Source: Xanthomonas boreopolis
Lineage (GTDB): Bacteria > Pseudomonadota > Gammaproteobacteria > Xanthomonadales > Xanthomonadaceae
Assembly: GCA_014654535.1 (NCBI GenBank)
Contig: BNBA01000039.1
Location: forward strand, 1 to 34,924
Length of the DNA: 34,924 bases
Direction of reading: 5' to 3'
Made by a program: the position numbers and the translations under genes. The notes beneath the pieces are model-generated. The model was not told the origin of the DNA, did not search any database, and was given only the letters and a program-made list of their open reading frames with translations. Of the stretch, positions 6,926 to 19,348 are shown piece by piece. The first letter of the stretch is position 1, and every line of letters starts with the position of its first letter.

Positions 6926-9604
6926 CTACAACTCGTGCAGCCGTCCGCGCACCTGTTCCGCCACCGCCCCCTGGGGCTGCAACTCCAGGTATGTCGCATA
7001 AGCCGTGCGGGCCTTCGCATGCTGCCCCGCCTGGTAATAGGCATCGCCCAGGTTGAGATAGGCCACCGCCCGCGAAGGATCGATCTTCAGCGTGTTCTCC
7101 AGCCAGCGCGCCGCCTCCGCGTAACGCCCCTGCCGGTAATAGACGAAACCGAGGTTGTTGGCCGCCAACGCGAAATCCGGCCGCAGCTTCAGCGCCTCCG
7201 CGAACTGCGCGGCGGCCTCGTCGTAGCGCTTCTCCTTGTACAGCTGCAGCCCACGCTCGTTGGCACGCTGCGCGAGCTGGCGGTCGCCGAGCTTGGCCGC
7301 CGCCGGCACCACCAGCCTGGATTCGCCGCCTTGCAGGTCCTTCACCATCACCGGCGCCGGCGCGGCGGCATCGGCCGGCCGCGCCTTGTCCACCCGGTTG
7401 TTGAGCGCGATCGCGTCGGCCGGCAGCTGCGCGGTATCGGCGGTGAGGAATTCCTCGGCCTGCGGCACCTGGAACACGAACTCGCCGCCCTGCGACCCCG
7501 GCAGGCTGCCGAACGCCGGAGTCTGCTGCGATACCGCCGACACCGCCGGCGCGACGTACGCGGCCAGCTCGGTACCGGTGATCAGGCCATCGCCATTGAG
7601 GTCGGCCTTGCCCGACAACGCCTGCAGCAGCACCCAGGTGAACACCGAATGGCCGTCCGGCCCGCTGTCGGCGACCTGCTGGTCGGCGCCGCCGGCGGTG
7701 AGCATCTGCCGTCCCACGCGCCGCGCGTTCTCGCGCAGGTAGGCGTTGACGCCGCCACCGCCGCGGGTGAGGCCGAGCCCGCTGTAGCAGGCGTCCATCA
7801 CGAACAGCACGTGCTTGGCCTGCAGGCTCTCGGCGATGTTCTGGATGTCGCTCATCGCGATCGCGTCGCTGGCGAACTCGGCCGGATCCGAATCGGCCGG
7901 GATGATGTAGCCCAGCTCGCGCCCGGAAGCGAGCCGGCGCGTGGCGCCATGCCCGGCGAAGAACACGAACACGCGGTCGTTCTTCTGCGTGCGCCCGTCC
8001 GCCAGGCGGTCGTGGAACGCGGCCAGGATGTTGTTGCGGGTCGCCTCGCCGTTCTTCAGCACGATCACCTGCGAGGACGGGAAGCCGAAGCGCCCGGTCA
8101 GCGCATCGGCGATCGCCTGCGCATCGTTGGCGGCGTATTCCAGCCGGGGCCACTTGGCGTAGTCGTCGATGCCGATCACCAGCGCCCACGACTTCTCGTA
8201 GCCGGTGGTGACCGTGGCATCGGCCGCGGCCTCGCCGCGCGGGCGCGCCACGGTGAAATCGCGCCCGTTCCATCCGGCGAACTGGTAGCCGTCGGCGGTG
8301 AGCTTGTCCAGGATCTGCGGCAGCGCCTTGACCGCGCGATCGTGGATGTCGTGGAACAGGATGATGCCGCGTTGCTCCTTGGCCACCTGGCCGAGCACGC
8401 GCTGCACGATCGAGTCCGGCACCGGGTCGGCCCAGTCCAGCGAATCGATGTTCCACATCACCGATTTCAGCCCCGCCTCCTTCAGCACCTGCAGGCCTTC
8501 GGCGTTGCGCGCGCCGTACGGGAAGCGGAACAGCGGCGCGCGCTTGTCGTCCACCGCGCGCAGCAGGGTATCGGCGTCCAGCACCTGGCTGCGCAGCGCG
8601 GCGCCGGTGGTCTTGGACAGCTGCGCGTGGGTGAGGCTGTGGTTGCCGACCGCGTAGCCTTCTTCCATCAGCCCGCGGCTGACCTTGGCCAGCGGCGCCA
8701 GTCGCGGCTTGCCGTCGGCGTCGAGCCGGCCGAGGTTGCGCCCGACCTCGAAGAACGCGCCGGGCACGTCGTAGCGCTTGAGGATCGCCACGATCTCGTC
8801 GGTATAGGCGCCGTGCGGGCCGTCGTCGAAGGTCAGCGCCACGGTCTTCGGCGGCAGGTCGCGCCCGAAGATCTCGCGCTCGCCGTCGCCCATCGGCATC
8901 GGGTACGGCTCGACCACGCCGTAGTCGCGCAGGATCGCCTCGCGTGGGTACAGCGTGCGCAGGTGGGCGACGTAGTCCTCCCACTTCTCGCGCTTCTGCG
9001 CGATCGCGCGGGTGGTGTCGAAGCGGCTGAAGATGCGGGTGATCTCGCGGTTGTAGGTGCGCTCGATCTCGTCGAGCGCATCCAGGTCCTCGCCGATGCG
9101 CTGGTGCAGCTTCACCGCCGGCAACGCCGAGTCGCGGCCGATGCGTTCCTGCAGGTCGCGCAGCACCTCGCGGAACGCCAGCCGGTCGGCGTCGTACAGG
9201 TCCGGCGCCGATTCGATGTAGTCGAGCAGCGAGGCGACGCCGTCGAGCCGGTCCGGCGCGCCGGATTTCAACAGCGCGTCGAACGCCGCGTCGATGGCGG
9301 CGCGCTGGTCCAGCCCATCGTGGAAAAGCTGTTGCCCGACCATGCCGGAGGTCGCGCGGTCGCGCTCGGATTGCGCGTCCTCGTCGGCCAGCAACACGAT
9401 GATCTTGCGATGGCCGGCCAGCAGCGCCTGCAGCTGGGCGCGCAACGCGCGCACCTGGGCGTTCTCGCTGGCCGTCGTCCCGGCGCTCGCGGCCGGCGCC
9501 GCGGCGGGATCGGCCGCAGCCTGCTCCGCGGCCTTCTTGCCGCAGCCGGCCAGCAGCAGCGTGCAGGCCAGGACGACCGACAGGGAACGCAGGGCAACGG
9601 GCAT
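6926..9604 (-). CDS. Lipoprotein with NodB polysaccharide deacetylase, caspase-like, EF-hand and TPR domains
   Basis: The protein has 892 residues. Residues 1-21 are a lipoprotein signal with lipobox LAGC and lipidated C21. A helical region (about 45-230) follows. The NodB domain (about 250-450) has all five family motifs: TFDDGPH (258-264), HSLTH (322-326), RFPYG (360-364), DSLDW (387-391) and LFHDIH (416-421), so metal-dependent deacetylation of a cell-wall or capsule sugar is expected. A C14-type caspase-like domain (about 472-665) has H552 in FFAGHG and C606 in DACYSG, an intact dyad. A canonical EF-hand loop (D668, N670, D672, E679) and three TPRs (about 777-878) follow. The gene lies behind the yidC terminator and so probably has its own promoter in 9605-9730. 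The ATG at 9604 is fixed by the lipobox. The substrate and the role of the protease are unknown. Confidence 0.9.
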   Translation of the reverse strand: MPVALRSLSVVLACTLLLAGCGKKAAEQAAADPAAAPAASAGTTASENAQVRALRAQLQALLAGHRKIIVLLADEDAQSERDRATSGMVGQQLFHDGLDQRAAIDAAFDALLKSGAPDRLDGVASLLDYIESAPDLYDADRLAFREVLRDLQERIGRDSALPAVKLHQRIGEDLDALDEIERTYNREITRIFSRFDTTRAIAQKREKWEDYVAHLRTLYPREAILRDYGVVEPYPMPMGDGEREIFGRDLPPKTVALTFDDGPHGAYTDEIVAILKRYDVPGAFFEVGRNLGRLDADGKPRLAPLAKVSRGLMEEGYAVGNHSLTHAQLSKTTGAALRSQVLDADTLLRAVDDKRAPLFRFPYGARNAEGLQVLKEAGLKSVMWNIDSLDWADPVPDSIVQRVLGQVAKEQRGIILFHDIHDRAVKALPQILDKLTADGYQFAGWNGRDFTVARPRGEAAADATVTTGYEKSWALVIGIDDYAKWPRLEYAANDAQAIADALTGRFGFPSSQVIVLKNGEATRNNILAAFHDRLADGRTQKNDRVFVFFAGHGATRRLASGRELGYIIPADSDPAEFASDAIAMSDIQNIAESLQAKHVLFVMDACYSGLGLTRGGGGVNAYLRENARRVGRQMLTAGGADQQVADSGPDGHSVFTWVLLQALSGKADLNGDGLITGTELAAYVAPAVSAVSQQTPAFGSLPGSQGGEFVFQVPQAEEFLTADTAQLPADAIALNNRVDKARPADAAAPAPVMVKDLQGGESRLVVPAAAKLGDRQLAQRANERGLQLYKEKRYDEAAAQFAEALKLRPDFALAANNLGFVYYRQGRYAEAARWLENTLKIDPSRAVAYLNLGDAYYQAGQHAKARTAYATYLELQPQGAVAEQVRGRLHEL

Positions 9605-9730
9605 CGCGGGGACTCGTCCATGTTGAGTGCGCGCGATTCTACGGCACCTCCGCGGGAAGACGCCGGCCCCGGCGCCTTCCCGCCCGCGCTTGCCGGGACT
9701 GAAGTCCCTCCCCCGGCGGGTCCCGCAACG

Positions 9731-9756
9731 AAAAGGCCCGCCTTGCGGCGGGCCTT
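9731..9756 (-). terminator. Intrinsic terminator of yidC
   Basis: AAGGCCCGCC and GGCGGGCCTT form a 10-bp stem with a 4-base loop. On the minus strand the stem is followed by TTCG and, counting the stem end, by TTTT. It starts 4 bp after the yidC stop and separates the rpmH-rnpA-yidC operon from the lipoprotein gene. Confidence 0.85.
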
Positions 9757-9759
9757 GGA

Positions 9760-11466
9760 TCACTTGGCGACGTTGTCGTGGATGATCTTGCTCGGCGACT
9801 CGCCGTGCTGGCGGATCATCCACCACTGGATCAGCAGGCCGAGGCCGCCGTTGACCACCCAGTACAGGGCCAGGCCGGACGGCACGAAGGCCATCATCAC
9901 GCCGAACACCAGCGGCATGAACTGCATCATCTTGACCTGCACCGGATCCATGCCCGGGGTCGGGGTCAGCTTCTGCGTCGCCCACATGATCGCGATGTTG
10001 ATGATCGGCAGGATGAAGTACGGGTCGCGCGCGGTCAGGTCCTGGATCCAGCCCAGCCACGGCGCCTGGCGCAGTTCCACCGACTCGACCAGCACCCAGT
10101 ACAGCGCGAAGAAGATCGGCATCTGGATCAGCACCGGCAGGCAGCCGCCCATCGGGTTGATCTTCTCCTTCTTGTACAGCTCCATCATCGCCTGGTTGAG
10201 CTTGGCGCGATCGTCGCCGTAGCGCTCCTTGAGCTGCTGCAGGCGCGGCTGGAACTTGCGCATCTTCGCCGCCGACTTGTACTGCGCCGCGGCCAGCGGG
10301 TACATCGCCGCACGCAGCAGCACCACCAGGCCCACGATCGCCCAGCCCCAGTTGCCGATCAGCCCGTGCAGGTGGTTGAGCACCCAGAACAGGCCCTGGC
10401 CGATGACCGCCATCAGCGAAAAGCGGCTGTAGTCGACCACGCGGTCCAGGCCCTTCACGTCCTCCTTGGCGATCGCCCCGACCAGCTTCGGGCCGACCCA
10501 CAGGCGCGCTTCGGTGCTGGCGCTCTGGCCCGGCGCCACGGTGAAGGCCGGGCCGCGCAGCTCGGCCACGTCGCGCGGGCCGTCCTGCGCCAGCACGTAC
10601 AGCGAGGTCTGGTCCTTCTGCGGGATCCAGGCGGTGAAGAAGTGGTGCTGCAGCAGCGCGATCCAGCCGCCGGCGATCTGGCGGTTGAGGCCGCCATCGT
10701 CGGCGTAATCCTTGAACGCGCGGCGCTCGTAGCCCTCCTGCGGGCTGTACCAGGTCGCGCCGTTGAAGCTGAAGGAATCCGGGTTGGTCATGTTGCGGCT
10801 GAGGATCGCCGGCACGCGGCTCAGCTTGCGGAACACGTAGCCGGTCCACGGCGCGCTGCCGCGGTTGACCACCTCGTCCTTGATCGTGATCGCGTAGCGG
10901 TTGCGCTCCAGGGTGAAGGTGCGGCGGATGCTGACGCCGTCCGGGCCGTTCCAGACGAACGGGATCACCAGCTTGTCCTGGCCCTGGCCCAGCGTGAATT
11001 CGCGGGTATCCGCCTGCTCCAGGCGGAAGCCGCCGATCCCCGGCACCGGCGAGTTGCCCTGGCTGGCCCAGCCGCTGGTGGCGCTGTACGGATGCGCCGG
11101 CTCGTCGGTCAGCAGGTCCACCGGCGGTGCGCCGGGTTCCTTGCTTTGCGGGAACTCGAGCAGCTGCGCGTCGATCACGCTGCGGCCGTCGAGCTTCAGG
11201 CGCAGCACGTCGGTGGTGACGGTGACGATCGGTGCCGCGGCCGCGGGATCGGTCTCGGCAACGGCCGCCGCGGCCGGCGTGGTGCCCGTGGCCTGCGGCA
11301 CGGCCTGCGCCGGGGCGCCCGGCACGTCGGCATCGCGCGCGGCCGGCACGGCCTGGGTGGCGGCCGGCGGGGCGGGAGGAGCGCTCTTCTCGCGGTTCCA
11401 CTCCATCCACAGCAGCGCTGCGACCATCAGCCAGGCGAAGATCAGGAATACACGGGTCTGGTTCAT
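9760..11466 (-). CDS. yidC: Membrane protein insertase YidC
   Basis: YidC inserts and folds inner-membrane proteins, alone or with SecYEG. The protein has 568 residues. The N-terminal membrane anchor starts [21 protein letters not shown] Pro/Ala-rich linker and the large periplasmic beta domain follow. The conserved C-terminal insertase core begins near [18 protein letters not shown] and includes the hydrophilic-groove segment LLRAAMYPL. The cytoplasmic hairpin ([19 protein letters not shown]) and the [16 protein letters not shown] helix are typical. The ATG at 11466 is 16 bp after the rnpA stop, so the two are co-transcribed from the rpmH promoter. No yidD gene fits in that gap. Confidence 0.97.
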   Translation of the reverse strand: MNQTRVFLIFAWLMVAALLWMEWNREKSAPPAPPAATQAVPAARDADVPGAPAQAVPQATGTTPAAAAVAETDPAAAAPIVTVTTDVLRLKLDGRSVIDAQLLEFPQSKEPGAPPVDLLTDEPAHPYSATSGWASQGNSPVPGIGGFRLEQADTREFTLGQGQDKLVIPFVWNGPDGVSIRRTFTLERNRYAITIKDEVVNRGSAPWTGYVFRKLSRVPAILSRNMTNPDSFSFNGATWYSPQEGYERRAFKDYADDGGLNRQIAGGWIALLQHHFFTAWIPQKDQTSLYVLAQDGPRDVAELRGPAFTVAPGQSASTEARLWVGPKLVGAIAKEDVKGLDRVVDYSRFSLMAVIGQGLFWVLNHLHGLIGNWGWAIVGLVVLLRAAMYPLAAAQYKSAAKMRKFQPRLQQLKERYGDDRAKLNQAMMELYKKEKINPMGGCLPVLIQMPIFFALYWVLVESVELRQAPWLGWIQDLTARDPYFILPIINIAIMWATQKLTPTPGMDPVQVKMMQFMPLVFGVMMAFVPSGLALYWVVNGGLGLLIQWWMIRQHGESPSKIIHDNVAK

Positions 11467-11482
11467 CAGGCAGCAACTCGGC

Positions 11483-11926
11483 TCAGTCGGAACGGCGTTC
11501 CGGCTCGTTCGGTGAAGGGGAGGCAGCGGCCCCGGTGGGCGGCGGCATTGTGCCGTCCGCGGCAGGCACGGGCAATGCGCCGGCGCGGCGCAGCAGGCGC
11601 AGCAAGGCCTGGCGGATCTGTTCGTTGCTGGCCTGGGCGGCGCCCTGGCGTGCGACCACGACGTAGTCGCCTCCGGCCAGCGACGGCAGGAGGTGGCGGA
11701 CCGTCTCGCGCAGGGTGCGCTTGATGCGGTTGCGGCCCACGGCCCGGGCATCGACCTTGCGCGACACCGCCATTCCCAGCCGGGGCGGCGTGTCGGCGGA
11801 TCGCCAGTGCAGGCTCAGCAGCGGATCGGAACAGCGGCGCGCCTGGTCGAAGACGACCGTGTATTCGGCGCGCGTGCGAACCCGCGCAGAGCGAGGGAAT
11901 CGCCTGCGCGGGTGGGATTCGATCAC
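11483..11926 (-). CDS. rnpA: Ribonuclease P protein component
   Basis: RnpA is the protein subunit of RNase P, which trims the 5' leader of tRNA precursors with the M1 RNA. The family core is clear: [40 protein letters not shown] with the RNR motif (65-67 from this start), and [10 protein letters not shown]. The Pro/Ser-rich C-terminal tail is longer than in E. coli. A GTG start at 11926 with AAGG about 10 bases upstream gives 147 residues and the usual N-terminal length. A TTG at 11968 that overlaps the rpmH stop would add 14 residues. The gene sits between rpmH and yidC in one operon. Confidence 0.93.
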   Translation of the reverse strand: MIESHPRRRFPRSARVRTRAEYTVVFDQARRCSDPLLSLHWRSADTPPRLGMAVSRKVDARAVGRNRIKRTLRETVRHLLPSLAGGDYVVVARQGAAQASNEQIRQALLRLLRRAGALPVPAADGTMPPPTGAAASPSPNEPERRSD

Positions 11927-11964
11927 GGTAGGGATTGCCTTGGCCGCGTTCAGCGGCAGGGCAA

Positions 11965-12105
11965 TCAAGCGCTCAGGCGCTTGCGGCCCTTGGCACGGCG
12001 ACGAGCCAGGACCTTGCGGCCGTCGGCGGTCTTCATACGGGCGCGGAAGCCGTGGTCGCGCTTGCGCTTGAGGTTGCTGGGTTGATAGGTGCGCTTGGTG
12101 GCCAT
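11965..12105 (-). CDS. rpmH: 50S ribosomal protein L34
   Basis: This 46-residue basic protein reads [20 protein letters not shown] and ends AKGRKRLSA, the standard L34 sequence of the large ribosomal subunit. An AGAGG sequence precedes the ATG. It is the first gene of the rpmH-rnpA-yidC operon, diverges from dnaA, and is driven by the promoter at 12145-12172. Confidence 0.98.
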   Translation of the reverse strand: MATKRTYQPSNLKRKRDHGFRARMKTADGRKVLARRRAKGRKRLSA

Positions 12106-12144
12106 GGGGGCCTCTGCATGAAGGGATACGAAAGAACCGGAAAT

Positions 12145-12172
12145 TCTATAGAGGTTGAAGCCCCTGGGTCAA
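12145..12172 (-). promoter_or_regulatory. Sigma-70-type promoter of rpmH-rnpA-yidC
   Basis: On the minus strand TTGACC (12167-12172) and TATAGA (12145-12150) are separated by 16 bases. The -10 is about 40 bp upstream of the rpmH start. This is the best promoter match in the window and suits a strongly expressed ribosomal protein operon. Confidence 0.75.
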
Positions 12173-12211
12173 GCCATTGATTGCGCAGCGTTTCCACGGG
12201 GCCATGCACGC

Positions 12212-12232
12212 TGTGGATGTACCTGTGAATAA
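12212..12232. promoter_or_regulatory. Two DnaA-box-like sites upstream of dnaA
   Basis: TGTGGATGT (12212-12220, 8 of 9 to TGTGGATAA) and TGTGAATAA (12224-12232, 8 of 9) lie in the 243-bp rpmH-dnaA gap, about 120 bp before the dnaA start. They may serve autoregulation of dnaA or origin function. Sites found by eye against the consensus. Confidence 0.55.
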
Positions 12233-12348
12233 GTCTGGGAAAAACCGGGGTCCGGTGGTAGTCTGGCCCATCCGTTTCTTGACTCACCGGGCGACCCGCA
12301 CGGCGCATTTCTGCGCGCTTTCGCCCGGCTCTGGATGAATACACTTTG

Positions 12349-13686
12349 ATGGAAGCTTGGCCCCGCTGCCTTGAACGTCTCGAAGCCGAATTTCCGCCGG
12401 AAGACGTCCATACCTGGTTGAAACCGCTGCAGGCCGACGAACGCGCCGACAGCGTCGTGCTGTACGCCCCGAACGCCTTCATCGTCGAGCAGGTGCGCGA
12501 GCGCTACCTGGTCCGCATCCGCGAGCTGCTCGCCCACTACGCCGGCAACGGCGAGGTGGCCCTGGCGGTCGGCTCGCGCCCGAAGCCGGCCGAACCGCTG
12601 CCGCCGCCCGCGGCGGCGGGCGCCACGCCGCATGCCGCGCCCGCGCCGGCGATGGTGCCGTTCACCAGCAACCTCGATCCGCACTACACCTTCGCCAACT
12701 TCGTCGAGGGCCGCAGCAACCAGCTCGGCCTGGCGGCGGCGTTCCAGGCGGCGCAGAAGCCGGGCGACCGCGCGCACAACCCGCTGCTGCTGTACGGCAG
12801 CACCGGCCTGGGCAAGACCCACCTGATGTTCGCGGCCGGCAACGCGATGCGCCAGGCCAACCCGAGCGCGCGGATCATGTACCTGCGGTCGGAACAGTTC
12901 TTCAGCGCGATGATCCGGGCGCTGCAGGACAAGACCATGGACCAGTTCAAGCGCCAGTTCCAGCAGATCGACGCGCTGCTGATCGACGACATCCAGTTCT
13001 TCGCCGGCAAGGACCGCACCCAGGAAGAGTTCTTCCACACCTTCAACGCGCTGTTCGACGGCCGCCAGCAGATCATCCTGACCTGCGACCGCTATCCGCG
13101 CGAGGTCGAGGGCCTGGAGCCGCGGCTGAAGTCGCGCCTGGCCTGGGGCCTGTCGGTGGCGATCGACCCTCCCGATTTCGAGACCCGCGCGGCGATCGTG
13201 CTGGCCAAGGCGCGCGAGCGCGGCGCGGAGATCCCCGACGACGTGGCGTTCCTGATCGCCAAGAAGATGCGATCCAACGTGCGCGACCTGGAAGGCGCGC
13301 TCAACACGCTGGTGGCGCGCGCCAACTTCACCGGCCGCGCGATCACCGTCGAGTTCGCGCAGGAAACCTTGCGCGACCTGTTGCGCGCACAGCAGCAGGC
13401 GATCGGCATTCCCAACATCCAGAAGACCGTGGCCGACTATTACGGGCTGCAGATCAAGGACCTGCTGTCCAAGCGCCGCACCCGCTCGCTGGCGCGCCCG
13501 CGCCAGGTCGCGATGGCGCTGGCCAAGGAGTTGACCGAGCACAGCCTGCCGGAGATCGGCGACGCCTTCGCCGGGCGCGACCACACCACGGTCCTGCACG
13601 CCTGCAGGCAGATCAAGAGCCTGATGGAGACCGACGGCAAGCTGCGCGAGGACTGGGACAAGCTGATCCGCAAGCTCAGCGAGTGA
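12349..13686 (+). CDS. dnaA: Chromosomal replication initiator protein DnaA
   Basis: DnaA binds DnaA boxes at oriC, melts the origin and loads DnaB. The protein has 445 residues. Domain I begins [22 protein letters not shown] Pro/Ala-rich domain II follows near residues 80-100. Domain III has Walker A GSTGLGKT (150-157) and Walker [10 protein letters not shown] (210-218). Domain IV ends with the box-binding signature [14 protein letters not shown] from residue 409. The ATG at 12349 is preferred over the adjacent TTG because it matches the xanthomonad N-terminus. The gene heads the dnaA-dnaN-recF-gyrB cluster and is divergent from rpmH. Confidence 0.98.
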   Translation: MEAWPRCLERLEAEFPPEDVHTWLKPLQADERADSVVLYAPNAFIVEQVRERYLVRIRELLAHYAGNGEVALAVGSRPKPAEPLPPPAAAGATPHAAPAPAMVPFTSNLDPHYTFANFVEGRSNQLGLAAAFQAAQKPGDRAHNPLLLYGSTGLGKTHLMFAAGNAMRQANPSARIMYLRSEQFFSAMIRALQDKTMDQFKRQFQQIDALLIDDIQFFAGKDRTQEEFFHTFNALFDGRQQIILTCDRYPREVEGLEPRLKSRLAWGLSVAIDPPDFETRAAIVLAKARERGAEIPDDVAFLIAKKMRSNVRDLEGALNTLVARANFTGRAITVEFAQETLRDLLRAQQQAIGIPNIQKTVADYYGLQIKDLLSKRRTRSLARPRQVAMALAKELTEHSLPEIGDAFAGRDHTTVLHACRQIKSLMETDGKLREDWDKLIRKLSE

Positions 13687-13960
13687 TCCATGCCACGCAC
13701 CGCGCATCTCAAGGACAATTCGGTGCATGATCGGCGGGCAAATCGGGGAGAATCTGTGGATAAACTGGCGCGCGGGATCCGGGGAAAAACTATCCACAGC
13801 TTTTCCCGGAACTCCGCAGGCAGTCATCCAAAGGGTTTCAAGGACGAAAAATCCTTTTGAAACATATAGTTAAGGTAGTTTTCCGCGAAATCTGCAACTA
13901 CCAGCACCACCAAGCTTTTGATTTATTCCACATCTTTAAAGCATAGGGACACGGAACCAC
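13687..13960. other. Candidate replication origin between dnaA and dnaN
   Basis: The 274-bp gap holds a perfect DnaA box, TGTGGATAA (13755-13763), an 8-of-9 box, CTATCCACA (13790-13798), and a weaker one, TATTCCACA (near 13924). An AT-rich stretch at about 13850-13895 and another at 13915-13935 stand out in this GC-rich region and could be the unwinding element. Gene orientation also fits divergent replication from here. The assignment is by pattern and location. Confidence 0.65.
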
Positions 13961-15061
13961 ATGCGTTTCACACTGCAGCGCGAAGCCTTTCTCAAGCCGT
14001 TGGCCCAGGTCGTCAACGTGGTCGAACGCCGTCAGACCCTGCCGGTCCTTGCCAACTTCCTGGTGCAGGTGCAGAACGGCCAGCTGTCGCTGACCGGCAC
14101 CGACCTGGAAGTGGAAATGATCTCGCGCGCCGCAGTGGAAGACGCGCAGGACGGCGAGACCACGATCCCGGCGCGCAAGCTGTTCGACATCGTGCGCGCC
14201 CTGCCCGACGGCAGCCGCGTCACGGTGACGCAATCGGGCGACAAGGTCACCGTGCAGGCGGGACGCTCCCGCTTCACGCTGGCCACGCTGCCGGCCAACG
14301 ATTTCCCGTCGGTCGACGAGGTGGAAGCCACCGAGCGCGTGGCCGTGCCGGAAGCCTCGCTGAAGGAGCTGATCGAGCGCACCGCGTTCGCGATGGCGCA
14401 GCAGGACGTGCGCTACTACCTCAACGGCCTGCTGTTCGACCTGCGCGACAGCACGCTGCGCTGCGTGGCGACCGACGGCCACCGCCTGGCGCTGTGCGAG
14501 ACGCCGCTGGAAGGCGAGACCGGCACCAAGCGCCAGATCATCGTGCCGCGCAAGGGCGTGACCGAGCTGCAGCGCCTGCTCGAGGGCGGCGATCGCGAGC
14601 TGGAACTGGAAGTCGGCCGCAGCCACGTGCGGGTCAAGCGCGACGACGTGACCTTCACCTCCAAGCTGATCGACGGCCGGTTCCCGGACTACGAGGCGGT
14701 GATCCCGATCGGTGCGGACCGCGAAGTCAAGATCGACCGCGAATCCCTGCGCGCGGCGCTGCAGCGTGCGGCGATCCTGTCCAACGAGAAGTACCGCGGC
14801 GTGCGCGTGGAAGTCTCGCCGGGCCAGCTGAAGATCAGCGCGCACAACCCCGAGCAGGAAGAAGCGCAGGAAGAAGTCGAGGCCGAGACCAAGGTCAGCG
14901 ACCTGGCGATCGGCTTCAACGTGAACTACCTGCTGGACGCCTTGTCGGCGCTGCGCGACGAGTTCGTGATCATCCAGCTGCGCGACGCCAACTCCTCGGC
15001 GCTGGTGCGCGAGTCGAGCAGCGAGAAGTCGCGCCATGTGGTGATGCCGCTGCGCCTGTGA
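13961..15061 (+). CDS. dnaN: DNA polymerase III subunit beta (sliding clamp)
   Basis: DnaN forms the ring that tethers DNA polymerases to the template. The protein has 366 residues, the standard length, beginning MRFTLQREAFLKPLAQVVNVVERRQTLP in the expected family form and ending with the conserved VVMPLRL. Three repeated clamp folds are expected; recognisable segments include ATDGHRLALCE and DGRFPDYEAVIP. An acidic stretch (EQEEAQEEVEAE) lies near residues 305-318. Its transcript ends at the strong hairpin at 15093-15123, so recF is probably transcribed separately. Confidence 0.98.
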   Translation: MRFTLQREAFLKPLAQVVNVVERRQTLPVLANFLVQVQNGQLSLTGTDLEVEMISRAAVEDAQDGETTIPARKLFDIVRALPDGSRVTVTQSGDKVTVQAGRSRFTLATLPANDFPSVDEVEATERVAVPEASLKELIERTAFAMAQQDVRYYLNGLLFDLRDSTLRCVATDGHRLALCETPLEGETGTKRQIIVPRKGVTELQRLLEGGDRELELEVGRSHVRVKRDDVTFTSKLIDGRFPDYEAVIPIGADREVKIDRESLRAALQRAAILSNEKYRGVRVEVSPGQLKISAHNPEQEEAQEEVEAETKVSDLAIGFNVNYLLDALSALRDEFVIIQLRDANSSALVRESSSEKSRHVVMPLRL

Positions 15062-15066
15062 CATCC

Positions 15067-15082
15067 GGTTCCACGTGGAACA
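15067..15082. promoter_or_regulatory. parS-like ParB binding site 1
   Basis: The core palindrome GTTCCACGTGGAAC lies 6 bp after the dnaN stop and before its terminator. It matches the parS sequence used by ParB in Pseudomonas and related bacteria (TGTTCCACGTGGAACC). Two more copies lie inside recF. Confidence 0.8.
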
Positions 15083-15092
15083 CGCAGGATCG

Positions 15093-15123
15093 AACGCCCG
15101 GCCATGCCGGGCGTTTCGTTTTT
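15093..15123 (+). terminator. Intrinsic terminator of dnaN
   Basis: AACGCCCGGC (15093-15102) and GCCGGGCGTT (15106-15115) form a perfect 10-bp stem with loop CAT, followed by TCGTTTTT. It starts 31 bp after the dnaN stop and isolates dnaN from recF. Confidence 0.9.
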
Positions 15124-15603
15124 CGGGGCAGCATTGGGCGGGATGCGCGCTGCCATCCGTTGTAGCGCGCGGCTTCGTTCGACTTCATGTCGGCGGGCGA
15201 TCGAGCGTACGGGATGCGCCTGGAAGGTCCAGATTCCGGCATGCGAAGCGATGCCCGGGGTGCCGGGCCGAGCGGCTTCATCATGCTTCAAAGCTTTAAA
15301 TATCTTGGATATCTGCTGTGGTGGTAGAGCCAGATTTCGTGGGAATCATGCCTATCTGTTTGATCTTAAAGATATTTATGGTCGCGAAACCCAGTCGATT
15401 TCCCGCCCTGAGGCTGAGGATAGGGTGTGGATAAGCTCATCATGGCCTGGATCTCCCCATTGCCCGCCGGAGTTGTCCACAGCTTGCCTACAGCGGCGGC
15501 CACCGTGCGAGTCGCACCTCCCGCGCCCGGGCAGCCCCGGGACGGTTTCACGTATGCTGTCGCGCCGCGCGGATTCGCGGGCGCGAACCCGTGATCGACC
15601 CGC
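15124..15603. other. Large dnaN-recF intergenic region with DnaA boxes and AT-rich inverted repeat
   Basis: No gene is convincing in these 480 bp. The region contains a perfect DnaA box, TGTGGATAA (15426-15434), an 8-of-9 box, TTGTCCACA (15473-15481), and an AT-rich block at about 15288-15380. That block is framed by a perfect 10-bp inverted repeat, TAAATATCTT (15297-15306) and AAGATATTTA (15369-15378). These are the usual ingredients of an origin or a DnaA-titration site. The recF promoter must also lie here. Confidence 0.6.
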
Positions 15604-19275
<3,672 letters not shown>

Positions 19276-19295
19276 CACAATCCGGTGCCGATCGT

Positions 19296-19317
19296 CGCCG
19301 CGCCTCCGGGCGCGGCG
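19296..19317 (+). terminator. Hairpin behind gyrB
   Basis: CGCCGCGCC (19296-19304) and GGCGCGGCG (19309-19317) pair over 9 bp with loop TCCG, 20 bp after the gyrB stop. No T-run follows, so it may cause pausing or protect the 3' end rather than terminate. Confidence 0.45.
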
Positions 19318-19348
19318 GCGTGCACTTCCTGCCCTTCCCGGAATCGCG

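Noticed and set aside
6926-11476. Single 1516-residue protein joining yidC region and the caspase lipoprotein
   Set aside because: The frame upstream of 9604 is a shadow of yidC. A lipobox signal at 9604 and a terminator at 9731-9756 mark the real gene.
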